Of a DNA stretch of 64,000 bases, positions 37,202-46,905 are shown piece by piece. Below the pieces are notes generated by a model. That model was not told the origin of the DNA. It made no database searches and saw only the letters and a list, made by a program, of their open reading frames with translations. The stretch lies in contig PHBE01000001.1 in NCBI GenBank assembly GCA_002841885.1, forward strand, positions 264,326 to 328,325, read 5' to 3'. Positions within the stretch are counted from its first letter, which is position 1. Every line of letters begins with the position of its first letter. A program made the position numbers and the translations under genes. This DNA is from Deltaproteobacteria bacterium HGW-Deltaproteobacteria-18. Lineage in GTDB: Bacteria; Desulfobacterota; Desulfovibrionia; Desulfovibrionales; Desulfomicrobiaceae.

Positions 37202-37975
37202 ATGACATTGCAGCAACAGTTTGCGCTGACATCATGCATTCTTGGACTTCAACGTGAAATCGTTGCTGTTAATTTTTTTTGCACTGCAGAAGAATTTGAA
37301 GTCTATCCTATTCCGCAATTCAAGAGAAAGCACACATTCTGTTCAATGGTGCGTCTCGCATCTATAGGACACGGCCGCAAGGCGCTGAGCAGTAACTTTC
37401 GCTGTCGCGGGGCCAGTGAAGTTTTTCGTTTTGTGGAACCCGGAGCGGATTCAATTTCCGGAGAACGGCTTTTCGGCTTCGGACTCTATGCGCATCGCGA
37501 GCTGGCAGGCAAGGTCCAGACATCCATGGCCCGACTCGCTACCTCCTGTTCCGGCATTGCGGTCCTTCCGCTCTCGTCCTGCACGTCCCTACCACAAAGT
37601 ATCGTCATCGTGGTCGACGCCTACCAGGCCATGCGACTGGTCCAGGCGTGGGCGTATCATCACGGGCTTCTCGAAGATCTCGCGATCGCCGGCAACAGGG
37701 GAATCTGTTCCGAATGCGTGGCCAGACCACTGACCACCGGCAAACTCCACCTGTCGATGCTGTGCGCGAACACAAGGCATGTCGCGCGCTGGTCCGATCA
37801 GGAAATGGGAATAGGCCTGCCAGGCGATAAGCTGGGCATATTGCTGGACGGGCTGATCAGAACCATTCCCGCTGTCGAGACATCCGCTCGGAAGCAAGCC
37901 ATCTTGCGGCGCTGCGAGGAAGCCGAAGTGGAGTTCTCCGTGCCTGAAGGAAAAGCCTATTTCATACGCGGATGA
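37202..37975 (+). CDS. DUF169 family protein
   Basis: A 257-residue protein. Seen: the family opening LGLQREIVAVNFFCTAEEFE, the cysteine-containing HTFCSMVRLASIGHGRKALS, FRCRGASEVF, then SIVIVVDAYQAMRLVQAWAY and GICSECVARPL, all typical of DUF169 (uncharacterised, often in anaerobes). Conserved cysteines suggest metal or cofactor binding, unproven. It is followed by a TRAP transporter 118 bases downstream on the same strand, so a common substrate or regulation is possible. Confidence 0.85.
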   Translation: MTLQQQFALTSCILGLQREIVAVNFFCTAEEFEVYPIPQFKRKHTFCSMVRLASIGHGRKALSSNFRCRGASEVFRFVEPGADSISGERLFGFGLYAHRELAGKVQTSMARLATSCSGIAVLPLSSCTSLPQSIVIVVDAYQAMRLVQAWAYHHGLLEDLAIAGNRGICSECVARPLTTGKLHLSMLCANTRHVARWSDQEMGIGLPGDKLGILLDGLIRTIPAVETSARKQAILRRCEEAEVEFSVPEGKAYFIRG

Positions 37976-38093
37976 AGTCCGATGTCATCCCTCACGGTGC
38001 TCCCATACTTTGAATTGGATTTTTAGGTGCACATTTTCCGGCCCCATCATTTTCTAAATCCAACACCATAACCCCTGTCATGTGGAGGTTTTC

Positions 38094-39071
38094 ATGCGCA
38101 TTGTTCTTACCTTGCTGGCTCTCGTATTGATAGTGTCCGCTTCAACTCCTGCCCCGGCCGCAACGTGGAAGATGCGTTTCGGCCACGACCAGACCGAGCA
38201 GAGCCCGCATCAGGATGCGGCGCTCTATCTCAAAAAGCTGATCGAGGAAGGTTCCGAAGGGGACATCGAAGTGACCGTTTACCCGAACCAACTGCTTGGA
38301 ACAGGCGTCCAGATGGTCGAAATGGCCCGGGCGGGAGCGGTGGAGATGATCGCCGTCCCGACGGCCCGAATCCAGGTGGTGGCACCCGCCTTCCAGTTGC
38401 TCGACCTTCCCTTTCTCTTCCCGACGAAACAGGAACTCTATGATGTCCTGTTTGCAGATCTCGGCAGGGAACTGTTCAAGACCCTGGAATCTAACAACCT
38501 GCACGGCTTGACGTACTGGGGCATGGGCTTCAAGCAGTTCACTGGCAATTTTCCGATTCACGCCCCCGCCGACTTCAAAGGCAAAAAAATCCGCGTGATG
38601 CCCTCGCCTGTGATCCGGGAACAATTTCTCGCCCTGGGTGCGAGCCCCGTATCCATCGATTTCCACGAACTCTACAATGCCCTGCAGCAGGGCGTGGTAG
38701 ATGGACAGGAAAATCCGCTTGTCGGCATTACGACCATGAAACTCTACGAGGTCCAGAAACACATGACCCTGTCAAACCACGCGTTCCTCGCCTACGGGGT
38801 GGTGGTCAACAAGTCCTTTTTCGACGCACTGCCCGACAATTACCAGACTCTCCTGACCGAGGCAGCCGCAAAGTCCTCCAAATACGAACTTGATCTCATC
38901 GAGAAGCGCGACCAGGGCTTCCTCGACACCATCATCAAGGCCGGTGTCGAAGTGAGCACCCTTACTCCCAGCCAGACCGCCGCGTTCCAGGAAGCCCTGA
39001 AACCGGTCTACGACTGGTTCCGCAAGAATGTGGAAGGCGGGGCCCATTTCCTCGACATGCTGCACAAATAA
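38094..39071 (+). CDS. TRAP transporter substrate-binding protein (DctP family)
   Basis: A 325-residue periplasmic protein. The signal peptide ends PAPAA before TWKMRFGH. The DctP core shows DLPFLFPTKQELYDVLFADL, GKKIRVMPSPVIREQFLALG (the arginine normally binds the substrate carboxylate) and VDGQENPLVGITTMKLYEVQ. GGAGG five bases before the ATG at 38094 sets the start. It delivers an organic acid to the membrane subunits downstream. The exact ligand is unknown. Confidence 0.92.
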   Translation: MRIVLTLLALVLIVSASTPAPAATWKMRFGHDQTEQSPHQDAALYLKKLIEEGSEGDIEVTVYPNQLLGTGVQMVEMARAGAVEMIAVPTARIQVVAPAFQLLDLPFLFPTKQELYDVLFADLGRELFKTLESNNLHGLTYWGMGFKQFTGNFPIHAPADFKGKKIRVMPSPVIREQFLALGASPVSIDFHELYNALQQGVVDGQENPLVGITTMKLYEVQKHMTLSNHAFLAYGVVVNKSFFDALPDNYQTLLTEAAAKSSKYELDLIEKRDQGFLDTIIKAGVEVSTLTPSQTAAFQEALKPVYDWFRKNVEGGAHFLDMLHK

Positions 39072-39079
39072 ACAGCTAG

Positions 39080-39110
39080 CCCGGGCGGAGAGAACCTGCG
39101 CCCGGGTTTT
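39080..39110 (+). terminator. Intercistronic attenuator hairpin
   Basis: CCCGGGCG (39080-39087) pairs with CGCCCGGG (39099-39106) and is followed by TTTT. It sits between the binding protein and the small membrane subunit, so partial termination would give more binding protein than permease. Confidence 0.6.
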
Positions 39111-39122
39111 GGATGCACCACA

Positions 39123-39605
39123 TTGAAACTGCTCAAAATCGGCAACGCCATCCTCACTGCCGTCATCCGGAACATCCTGGGCGGCATCATTCTGTTTTCC
39201 AGCCTACTGCTGTTCGTCAACGTCGTGATGCGCTACGTCTTTCTCGCTCCGATCTTCTGGGCCGAGGAACTGGCCCGCTACCTCATGGTCTGGATGATCT
39301 TCCTGGGCGCGGGACTCCTGGCCGGTGAAGAGGGGCACATCTCGGTCAATGCGATCACGCGGTTTCTGACTCCTCGTTCCAACCTGATGCTGTCGCGCAT
39401 CGTCCGTGTCGTCGGCCTCATCTTCTGCATAGTCCTGACCTGGTACGGCTGGAAGCACGCGATGAGCGTCCGCAATTCCCTCCAGGTCACGGCCGCTCTG
39501 GACATACCGATGTGGCTGACCTACCTGGCCATCCCCGTAGGCGGAGCGATAATGGTGCTGCGCTATGCGACGCACCTGGGACCGCGCAAGGATCCAGAAG
39601 AATGA
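39123..39605 (+). CDS. TRAP transporter small membrane subunit (DctQ family)
   Basis: A 160-residue protein with four helices. Family marks are VVMRYVFLAPIFWAEELARY, MVWMIFLGAGLLAGEEGHIS and the central R-rich loop. The only plausible start is TTG at 39123; an ATG at 39113 is in another frame. Its last codons overlap the large subunit's ATG (ATGA), so the two are translated together. Confidence 0.9.
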   Translation: MKLLKIGNAILTAVIRNILGGIILFSSLLLFVNVVMRYVFLAPIFWAEELARYLMVWMIFLGAGLLAGEEGHISVNAITRFLTPRSNLMLSRIVRVVGLIFCIVLTWYGWKHAMSVRNSLQVTAALDIPMWLTYLAIPVGGAIMVLRYATHLGPRKDPEE

Positions 39606-40885
39606 TCGCGGCCGTCTTCCTCCTGCTCGCCATCCTGATCGGGCTCAATGTGCCCATATTCATTTCACTGGCGGCGACGGCCTTCATCATCTTCGCCGCC
39701 TATTCCAGAATACCGCTGGAGATCCTCCCGCAGAGAATGTTCGCGGGGGTCGAAGGGATGACCCTCCTGTCCATCCCCTTCTACATGCTGGCCGCCCAGA
39801 TCATGGGCCGCGGGGGCGTCACCGCACGGCTGATCAATTTCGCCCGGGCCATGGTCGGGCATCTGCCAGGCGGCCTGGCCATTTGTGGCGTGCTGAGCTG
39901 CCTTTTTTTCGCCGCCATCACAGGCTCCACCGCCGCCACTGTCGTCGCGGTCGGCAGCCTCCTCTACCCGGCGCTGATTGAAGCAGGGTATGACGAACGC
40001 TTCTCAATCGGGCTGGTGACCTGTACGCCCCTGCTCGGAATGATCATCCCCCCAAGCAACGCCATGATTATCTACGGGTCCATTTCAACGGTCTCTGTCG
40101 GAGCCCTTTTCATGTCAGGGTTCGGAGCCGGGATCGTTTTCGTCGCCCTGTACTCGGCCTGGTGCTTCATTTATGCGAAATGGCGCAAGCTGCCCCTTCT
40201 GCCGCGCGCCAAACTCAAAGAAGTCCTTCACACCGGATCGGACGCATCCTGGGGATTGGGATTTCCCGTCATCATCCTCGGCGGAATCTACACGGGAATC
40301 TTTACCCCAACGGAATCCGCCGCCGTCGCAGTCGTGTACGCAATCTTCATCACGGTGTTCATACACAGGGAGCTCAGCATCCGGGATTTGTGGTCGATCT
40401 GCTGCCAGACCGGCGTGATGTCCGCCCGCATCCTGATCATGGTCGCCGCCGCGACGCTTTTCTCGTGGCTGCTCACAGTCGAGAACATCACCACGCAACT
40501 GGTCTCTCCCATCTTGGCGTTGCAGCCCTCACCAAACGGCGTCCTGTTCCTCGTCAACGTGCTCATGCTCGTCACCGGGATGTTCATCGACGTGTTTTCC
40601 AACATCCTGATAATATGCCCGCTCGTCTCACCCCTGATTCATTCCGCTGGCATAAGCGACCTGCATTTCGGCATCATCGCAGCGATCAACAGCGACATCG
40701 GCAACATCACGCCGCCCTTCGGGCTCAATCTCTTCATCGCGAGCGGTGCCTTCGGGGTCAGCTATTTCAGCGTCATCCGAGCCGTGCTTCCGTGGCTTGG
40801 TCTGGCACTGCTGTGCCTGGCCATCGTCACATATGTCCCTGAAATCAGCCTCTGGCTGCCGAAACTGCTCTACAAGACGATCTGA
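39602..40885 (+). CDS. TRAP transporter large membrane subunit (DctM family)
   Basis: A 427-residue, about twelve-helix Na+- or H+-driven permease. Seen: ILIGLNVPIFISLAATAFI, FAAITGSTAATVVAVGSLLY, LGMIIPPSNAMIIYG and, near the C-terminus, INSDIGNITPPFGLNLFIAS, each a DctM hallmark. The ATG at 39602 overlaps the stop of the small subunit. It is the last gene of the operon; an IS remnant follows 60 bases later. Confidence 0.92.
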   Translation: MIAAVFLLLAILIGLNVPIFISLAATAFIIFAAYSRIPLEILPQRMFAGVEGMTLLSIPFYMLAAQIMGRGGVTARLINFARAMVGHLPGGLAICGVLSCLFFAAITGSTAATVVAVGSLLYPALIEAGYDERFSIGLVTCTPLLGMIIPPSNAMIIYGSISTVSVGALFMSGFGAGIVFVALYSAWCFIYAKWRKLPLLPRAKLKEVLHTGSDASWGLGFPVIILGGIYTGIFTPTESAAVAVVYAIFITVFIHRELSIRDLWSICCQTGVMSARILIMVAAATLFSWLLTVENITTQLVSPILALQPSPNGVLFLVNVLMLVTGMFIDVFSNILIICPLVSPLIHSAGISDLHFGIIAAINSDIGNITPPFGLNLFIASGAFGVSYFSVIRAVLPWLGLALLCLAIVTYVPEISLWLPKLLYKTI

Positions 40886-40950
40886 AACAGCCCATACGCC
40901 AAAGCTGCCCGGATTCCTCAATCGCACTTCAGTTCGCAACCCCTCACCAT

Positions 40951-41415
40951 AGGGCGTACGACTTTGTCTACGATGCCTGCGCGAACGGGCAGCAGATCAA
41001 ATCTCTGACCGTGATGGACGAATACACGCGTGAATGCCTGGCTATAGACGTTGCCGGGAGCATCAGGTCGGGCTGGGTGATCGAGGTGCTGTCCCGCCTG
41101 ATCAGCGAACGTGGAGCCCCTCTGAGTCTGCGTTCTGACAACGGCCCGGAGTTCGTGTCGAAGGCGCTGCTCAAATGGGCGGCTCGGGAGTCTCTGGATC
41201 TGGCGCTGATTGAGCCCGGGAAGCCGTGGCAGAACGGTTTGAACGAAAGTTTTAACGGTAAATTTCGCGACGAATGTCTGTCGATGGAATGGTTCCGGTG
41301 TCGGGCCAAGGCTCGGGTTGTGATCGAGGAATGGTGACGGCACTACAACTCCGTTCGCCCGCATTCAAGCCTGAACAACATGACACCCGAACACTTCTGT
41401 CGGCAGTATGGATAA
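40951..41415 (+). pseudogene. IS3-family transposase (orfB) 3' remnant
   Basis: The reading frame from about 40954 encodes the integrase core: YDFVYDACANGQQIKSLTVM, DEYTRECLAIDV, RSDNGPEFVS and PGKPWQNGLNESFNGKFRDE, followed by an in-frame TGA at 41335, then RHYNSVRPHSSLNNMTPEHF and a final stop at 41413. The first half of orfB and all of orfA are missing. The internal stop is one C-to-T change from an arginine codon (CGA). The acidic DDE residues Asp (RSDNG) and Glu (NESFNG) are present, but the element cannot move by itself. Ends are not clear. Confidence 0.88.
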
Positions 41416-41782
41416 AACCTGAACAGGGGGAAAACCCTCAAGACTTGAGTGGTCCGAAGTTTCCCGGCAGGTCAGTTCCTCCAGTCCTGCCATTCCGGCC
41501 AGCGGCTGTTCACGATTCTGAACACAACCAAACCGAGCCACTTCTCTCTCACTGTTTTACCCGTTCACCCCTTATCAGTCAGAGAAGGGGTGACACTCCC
41601 GTCACGCCTCCAGAAAATTCATTAGCTGTATCTTTCTTTCCCCAAACATTGCATGTAGGTATAAATTATTTCTGATTCATACCCGAAAATTCGCAAGTTT
41701 TGTCGCCGCAGCAACTTCAAGCAAAATATAAATGGCTGTGTAGAAAGATATAACCACAAAAAAGATCCCCAAGGACTATTTC
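41416..41782. other. Spacer after the IS remnant
   Basis: The first 100 bases are probably the IS end. The last 90 bases before the hybrid kinase are AT-rich and serve as its likely promoter region. No gene is supported. Confidence 0.4.
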
Positions 41783-44700
41783 ATGGAAAGACAGCTAATA
41801 TTGAACGCTGTCCTGGAGACCACTCGTGACGGGTTCTGGCTCGTTTCGTTCGACGGTTTCATAAAGGACGTAAACAGCGCATACTGTCGCATGTCTGGCT
41901 ACGACAGACAGGAGCTCATTTCCAGGCACATTTCCGACCTCGACACGCACGATGGCCCAAGAGAAGTCCGGGAACGGCTCAAAGCCATCAGGCTCAAAGG
42001 CTCGGAACTCTTTGAATCGAAACATATTCGAAAGGACGGCGGCCTCTTCGACGTTGAAATTTCAACAACGTGGCTCGACCTTTCTGACGGTCTGTTTGTG
42101 GCATTCCTTCGCGACATCACCGTGCGCAAGGAAAGCGAACAGGCACTGCGCCAAAGCGAGGAAAACTACCGGCAGCTTTTCGAGGCCGGGTCAGACGCCA
42201 TCTTCCTCATCGACAACCAATCGGGACGCATCCTTGAGGCCAACTCTGCGGCATCATCACTCTATGGCTACAGCCACGCAGAGCTTCTGGACATGCGCAA
42301 CCTCGACCTCTCTTCCGAACCGGAACAAACGAACCGCGTCACGCGCACATCACCTCCCGACCCGGGGCAGGTTGTGCACATTCCCTTGCGCTACCACCGC
42401 AGGAAAAACGGACAGACCTTTCCCGTGGAAATTTCCGGTCGGTTCTTTATTCATCAGGACCGCCCGGTTCATATCGCAGCCATTCGCGATATTACGGAAA
42501 AGCAAACAATAATCGAAGCGCTCAGGGCCAGCGAAGAGCGTTATGCCCTCATTCTCAAAGGCTCTAACGACGGCTTCTGGGACTGGGACCTTAGTAGCGG
42601 TAAAGTTTTCTTTTCCGACAGATGGAAGGAGATCATTGGGTTTAATCCCGAGGAAATCTCCAATGAAGTGGAGCAATGGTCCAGCCGGCTGCATCCGGAA
42701 GATCTGGCGCGAGTGATCGAAGAAAACGAACGCTGCCGACGAGGTGAAATTCCGTCTTTCGCAGTGGAATACCGGATGCTTCACAAGGATGGCTCCTACC
42801 GCTGGATTTTTGGCCGTGGCTCCTCGAAATGCGACACTCAAGGCCGTGTCATCCGCCTGAGCGGAACCCACTCAGACATAACTGTTCGCAAGGAGGCTGA
42901 AAACGCGCTGCGTGACAGCGAGGCGAGATACCGCCAACTTTTTGAAGCCAACCCTCATCCGATGTGGGTCTACGATCTCGAGACACTGCGTTTCTTGGCT
43001 GTAAATAATGCAGCCGTTTCGCATTATGGCTTCAGCCGTGAAGAATTTCTACGCATGACGATCGACAACATCCGACCTGGTGAAGACCTGCGGGCTTTGC
43101 TGAAAAACGTGTCCAACGTGACCGGCGGCTTGGACAAGGCGGGTGAATGCCAACATCGCAGGAAAGACAATTCCGTTATTCATGTCGAGATCACGTCCCA
43201 CGCTCTCACATTTGGGGGACGCAAGGCAGAGCTTGTGCTCGCTCATGACATCACAAAACAAAAAGAATCCGAAAAGCGCCAAACGCTGCATGCACGCGTC
43301 CTGAGCATACTCAACCGCCCCAACGAATGGACGGATCTCCTCCTGGACCTCCTCAAGGAAATCAAGGAGTTCAGTGCAATAGGCGCGGTCGGCATCCGAC
43401 TCAAACATCTTGAAGACTATCCGTATTATGTTCAGGATGGTTTTCCCAATGATTTCATTATTAAAGACAACCTTCTAGCCTTTAAATCGGACGGTTCTGT
43501 CCGGCGCGATGAAAATGAACAACCGATTCCAGACTGCACATGCGGCATGGTAATTACAGGAGACTATCCGCCAGGGCATCCGCTTTTTTCACCCGGCGGA
43601 AGCTTCTGGACCAATGATCTGTCCGCGTTCCGCGATGAAAAAGACAAAACCGGGCTAAATCTCTTTACCCGCCCCCATTGCCTCCAGCAAAACATCCGAT
43701 CGTTAGCCATAATTCCTTTGCGCAGTGGCAATACGACCATCGGTCTGTTACAGTTCAGTGACCACAAGCCAGGGCTTTTCAACCCTGAGCTTATCTCCTT
43801 CTTTGAAGAACTGGGACACAGCATCGGCATTGCTTCGACCCGCATGAACGCAGAGCGCAAGCTCCGTGAAAGCAAGGCCCTTCTCGACACGGCTGCACGC
43901 ATCGCCCGTTTCGGCGGATGGAGTGTGAATCTTGCCAAAAATACGGTCGAATGGTCCGACCAGGTGGCCGCCATTCACGACATGCCTAAAGGTTATTCCC
44001 CCAGTGTTGAAGAAGGAATAAATTTCTATGCCCCCCAGTGGCACGAAAAAATCCAGGCGGTCTTTGGGGCTTGCATCGAGCAAGGCGACCCCTATGACGA
44101 GGAGATGCAGATTGTCACTGCAACAGGAAATCACGTCTGGATCCGAACCACGGGTGAGGCGCTCCGCGATAAAAACGGCAGAATCATTGGCGCCCAAGGA
44201 GCCTTCCAAGACATTTCTGAACAAACGCAGATTAAACTCGCCCTCATTCAGGCCAAAGAGGATGCCGAGGCGGCAAACAAGGCCAAAAGCGCCTTTCTGG
44301 CCAACATGAGTCATGAAATACGTACTCCTCTGAACGGTATCATGGCCATGATGCAACTTTTGGAGATGTCCACTCTCAACGCCGAACAGAATCAATTCGT
44401 TTCCATGGCAATCAATTCGGCCGACAGATTGACCCGATTGCTCTCTGACCTGCTCGACATCTCCCGCATTGAGGCTGGAAAAATGACCCTTCATGAAGAT
44501 GAAATCAGACCGGCGGACCTCTGTCGATCCGTTCTTGAACTTTTCCTCATTCCGGCTCGCATCAAAGGAATTCGATTGGAGCACTCCATCGATCCCACTC
44601 TTCCGGCCACGCTGCTTTGTGATGAATCGAGACTGCGACAAATTCTTTTCAATCTCGTTGGCAACGCGGTCAAGTTCACAGAGAAGGGCGAAGTCAAGCT

Positions 44701-45442
44701 TGAGTTGACGTCGTTAACGTCCCAAAACGGTCGCGTTCAAGTTCTGATCAGTGTTACCGATACGGGCATCGGCATTCAGAGCGACCAACTCGACAAACTC
44801 TTTCAGCCCTTCGTGCAAATCGAAAACTCCTATACCAGGAGATTCCAGGGCGCAGGCCTCGGTCTGTCCATCGTTCGCAGGCTCGTGCAGTTCATGGGTG
44901 GGCACATTTCCATAGATAGCGTGTACGGAGAGGGAACGGCAGTTCACGTGATGCTGCCCTTCAAACTGAAGCAGGATTGCGACGCAGGGCATATCCCCAA
45001 TCGCGACGAGGGGGGGACACCTCAAATATTGCGAGTGCTGCTGGCCGAAGACGAATCATCCAATGCCGCCGGTATAAAGGTCCTGCTCCAAAATTGCGGA
45101 CATGTTGTCACCGTGGCTGGAAACGGCAAAGAGGCGCTTGAACAACTCGAACAAAACGATTTTGACGTGATCCTGATGGACATTCAGATGCCGTTCATGA
45201 ACGGCATCGAAGTGACGCGGGCAATCAGATCGTCAGACAAATTGGGTTCAAAGAAAAACATCCCGATCATCGCCATGACTGCATACGCCATGAGTGGGGA
45301 CAGAGAAAAATTCTTGGCTTCGGGAGTTGATGGGTACTTGGGCAAGCCCTTCAAACTTCAGGACCTACTGCAAATTCTAAAAAAACACACCCCGGGCCTG
45401 GGACAATGTGATCGCCGAATGCGTTACACCCATCGCGCATAG
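41783..45442 (+). CDS. Hybrid sensor histidine kinase (multi-PAS, GAF, HisKA, HATPase, REC)
   Basis: A 1219-residue cytoplasmic kinase with no membrane helix. Domains in order: PAS (about 5-120), PAS (145-260), PAS (265-385, WDWDLSSGKVFFSDRWKEII), PAS (395-505), GAF (510-690, with a cysteine pair in DCTCGM), PAS (705-825), HisKA with His844 in MSHEIRTPLNG, HATPase (895-1070, NLVGNAVKFTEKG, VTDTGIGI and GAGLGLSIV), and REC with Asp1133 in VILMDIQMPFMNG. The many PAS/GAF units suggest several intracellular signals. It stands next to, and convergent with, the c-di-GMP operon genes on the minus strand; a link is inferred from position. Confidence 0.93.
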   Translation: MERQLILNAVLETTRDGFWLVSFDGFIKDVNSAYCRMSGYDRQELISRHISDLDTHDGPREVRERLKAIRLKGSELFESKHIRKDGGLFDVEISTTWLDLSDGLFVAFLRDITVRKESEQALRQSEENYRQLFEAGSDAIFLIDNQSGRILEANSAASSLYGYSHAELLDMRNLDLSSEPEQTNRVTRTSPPDPGQVVHIPLRYHRRKNGQTFPVEISGRFFIHQDRPVHIAAIRDITEKQTIIEALRASEERYALILKGSNDGFWDWDLSSGKVFFSDRWKEIIGFNPEEISNEVEQWSSRLHPEDLARVIEENERCRRGEIPSFAVEYRMLHKDGSYRWIFGRGSSKCDTQGRVIRLSGTHSDITVRKEAENALRDSEARYRQLFEANPHPMWVYDLETLRFLAVNNAAVSHYGFSREEFLRMTIDNIRPGEDLRALLKNVSNVTGGLDKAGECQHRRKDNSVIHVEITSHALTFGGRKAELVLAHDITKQKESEKRQTLHARVLSILNRPNEWTDLLLDLLKEIKEFSAIGAVGIRLKHLEDYPYYVQDGFPNDFIIKDNLLAFKSDGSVRRDENEQPIPDCTCGMVITGDYPPGHPLFSPGGSFWTNDLSAFRDEKDKTGLNLFTRPHCLQQNIRSLAIIPLRSGNTTIGLLQFSDHKPGLFNPELISFFEELGHSIGIASTRMNAERKLRESKALLDTAARIARFGGWSVNLAKNTVEWSDQVAAIHDMPKGYSPSVEEGINFYAPQWHEKIQAVFGACIEQGDPYDEEMQIVTATGNHVWIRTTGEALRDKNGRIIGAQGAFQDISEQTQIKLALIQAKEDAEAANKAKSAFLANMSHEIRTPLNGIMAMMQLLEMSTLNAEQNQFVSMAINSADRLTRLLSDLLDISRIEAGKMTLHEDEIRPADLCRSVLELFLIPARIKGIRLEHSIDPTLPATLLCDESRLRQILFNLVGNAVKFTEKGEVKLELTSLTSQNGRVQVLISVTDTGIGIQSDQLDKLFQPFVQIENSYTRRFQGAGLGLSIVRRLVQFMGGHISIDSVYGEGTAVHVMLPFKLKQDCDAGHIPNRDEGGTPQILRVLLAEDESSNAAGIKVLLQNCGHVVTVAGNGKEALEQLEQNDFDVILMDIQMPFMNGIEVTRAIRSSDKLGSKKNIPIIAMTAYAMSGDREKFLASGVDGYLGKPFKLQDLLQILKKHTPGLGQCDRRMRYTHRA

Positions 45443-45494
45443 TCGCGCACTCACGCATAGCCACCCAGGAGCGCTGCGCATCAAATATGCGCTC

Positions 45495-46610
45495 TCAATC
45501 CGGCTCTTTGCGCACCAAGACATAAATGGGTTCCTTGACACCAAGAATGGCCCCGAAGTTCCGGAATCGCTCCAGCATGGAGTGGGAGATTGTCTGCCCT
45601 CTATCCAAGAGGACAACTCCCTTCTCGCTCATCACCGGTTCCATGAGCAGCATGCCTTCTTGCAGTTCATGAAGGTCTAGCCCTATTATTTCACTGTAAT
45701 TCCTGCGTTCGACGACCTCGCCCAAGGCCGCGACAACCCTGCCATCGTACGAATTGGGCATCTTGCGCATCCGCTGCAACGCATCCTCCGTAGAAACTCC
45801 CGACGCCTCGAAATCTGAAAAATCGAGTGCCGCTTTAAGCATACGTGCCCCCACGCAAGGGTTTTCCGCCAGAGGCGTCTCGTGTTCCGAAACAATCTCG
45901 ATCACACCTTCAAGCCGGGGTATGTTGCGCAGAAGATTCCCTGCGATAGCCGGATGCATGAGAAAGATTTTTTGCTCTTCAGCAGACAGATCCTGACCGC
46001 CCAATTTACGTTCAAGAATTTCGTGGGGCAGCGAAATACAGCCCACCAGGCTGAGCATGGCCGCAAGCTCGTACTTCCAAACGTGATCGAGTTTAAGCAA
46101 TATGGCCATATCCGTCATGAGGCTCTTTGCCTTCTCGGCCCTGCCAAACGCCTTGGGACTGACCTGGGCCAGAAGTTCGGACAATACCTGAATGCACCCC
46201 CGCAGGGTGCCGTGCAGGAGCTGCCGCTCGGCCATGACTAGGCGGTATTGTCGCAGGCCATCGTTGACCGCCGCCAGCAAAGCATCCGGGGCACAAGGCT
46301 TGGTCAGCAAACGGAAGATGGCGCCCTGGTTGACGGCCGATACGGCGGTGTCGAGGTCGGCATGTCCCGTCAACATGATGCGAACGGTGTCGGGCCAGCG
46401 TTGCCTGACGGCCCCCAGCAGTTCCACGCCGCTCATGTTAGGCATTTTCAGATCAGAGACTATCACGGCCACTGGCCCGGTCGATTCCAGAAATTTCAGT
46501 GCCGACATGGGGCCATCTGCCGTTTCAATCTGAAAATGCCTGCTCAGATTGCGCCGAAAGGTCTCCAACACGAATTTCTCATCATCGACGAACAGTATCC
46601 GCTCGCTCAT
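45495..46610 (-). CDS. Response regulator with degenerate HD-GYP domain
   Basis: A 371-residue protein. The receiver (1-120) has Asp53 in VIVSDLKMPNMSG and Lys in LLTKPC. The C-terminal part follows the HD-GYP outline (AAMLSLVGCISLPHEILERK, HPAIAGNLLRNIPRLEGVIE, VSEHETPL) but the metal-binding HD pair is replaced (SL in AAMLSLVG) and the HHExxDGxGYP motif is lost. It should not hydrolyse c-di-GMP, but may bind it or a partner GGDEF protein. GGAGA before the ATG at 46610 sets the start and excludes a longer frame. It lies 295 bases after the GGDEF gene. Confidence 0.88.
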   Translation of the reverse strand: MSERILFVDDEKFVLETFRRNLSRHFQIETADGPMSALKFLESTGPVAVIVSDLKMPNMSGVELLGAVRQRWPDTVRIMLTGHADLDTAVSAVNQGAIFRLLTKPCAPDALLAAVNDGLRQYRLVMAERQLLHGTLRGCIQVLSELLAQVSPKAFGRAEKAKSLMTDMAILLKLDHVWKYELAAMLSLVGCISLPHEILERKLGGQDLSAEEQKIFLMHPAIAGNLLRNIPRLEGVIEIVSEHETPLAENPCVGARMLKAALDFSDFEASGVSTEDALQRMRKMPNSYDGRVVAALGEVVERRNYSEIIGLDLHELQEGMLLMEPVMSEKGVVLLDRGQTISHSMLERFRNFGAILGVKEPIYVLVRKEPD

Positions 46611-46905
46611 TTGCGTCTCTCCACGACCCACTCGGTGAGTTCGTTCATATTTCGGTTTCCAGGCATTCCGACCGCACGTCATCCCGGAATTCTTGGTTGT
46701 GCCTTTCAAGTCCAGCTTGGCTCATGCGCGCAACCTGTTCGCTCTAAACACGCTCTGACTCTTTCATAAAGTCGGAGACTGCTGACTTCATCCTGGTTTT
46801 CATGACCTCAGTAGCCAGAGGTCGCAAGACTCAGAGCCATATCTTGCATGGACCCTGTTGCGGCTTCGATAAGGAAGATCGTCTCTTTTTCAAGCCGCAT
46901 GTCGT
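46611..46905. other. Intergenic region
   Basis: Upstream region of the degenerate HD-GYP regulator and downstream of the GGDEF gene, both on the minus strand. No gene, clear terminator or promoter can be supported. Confidence 0.4.
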
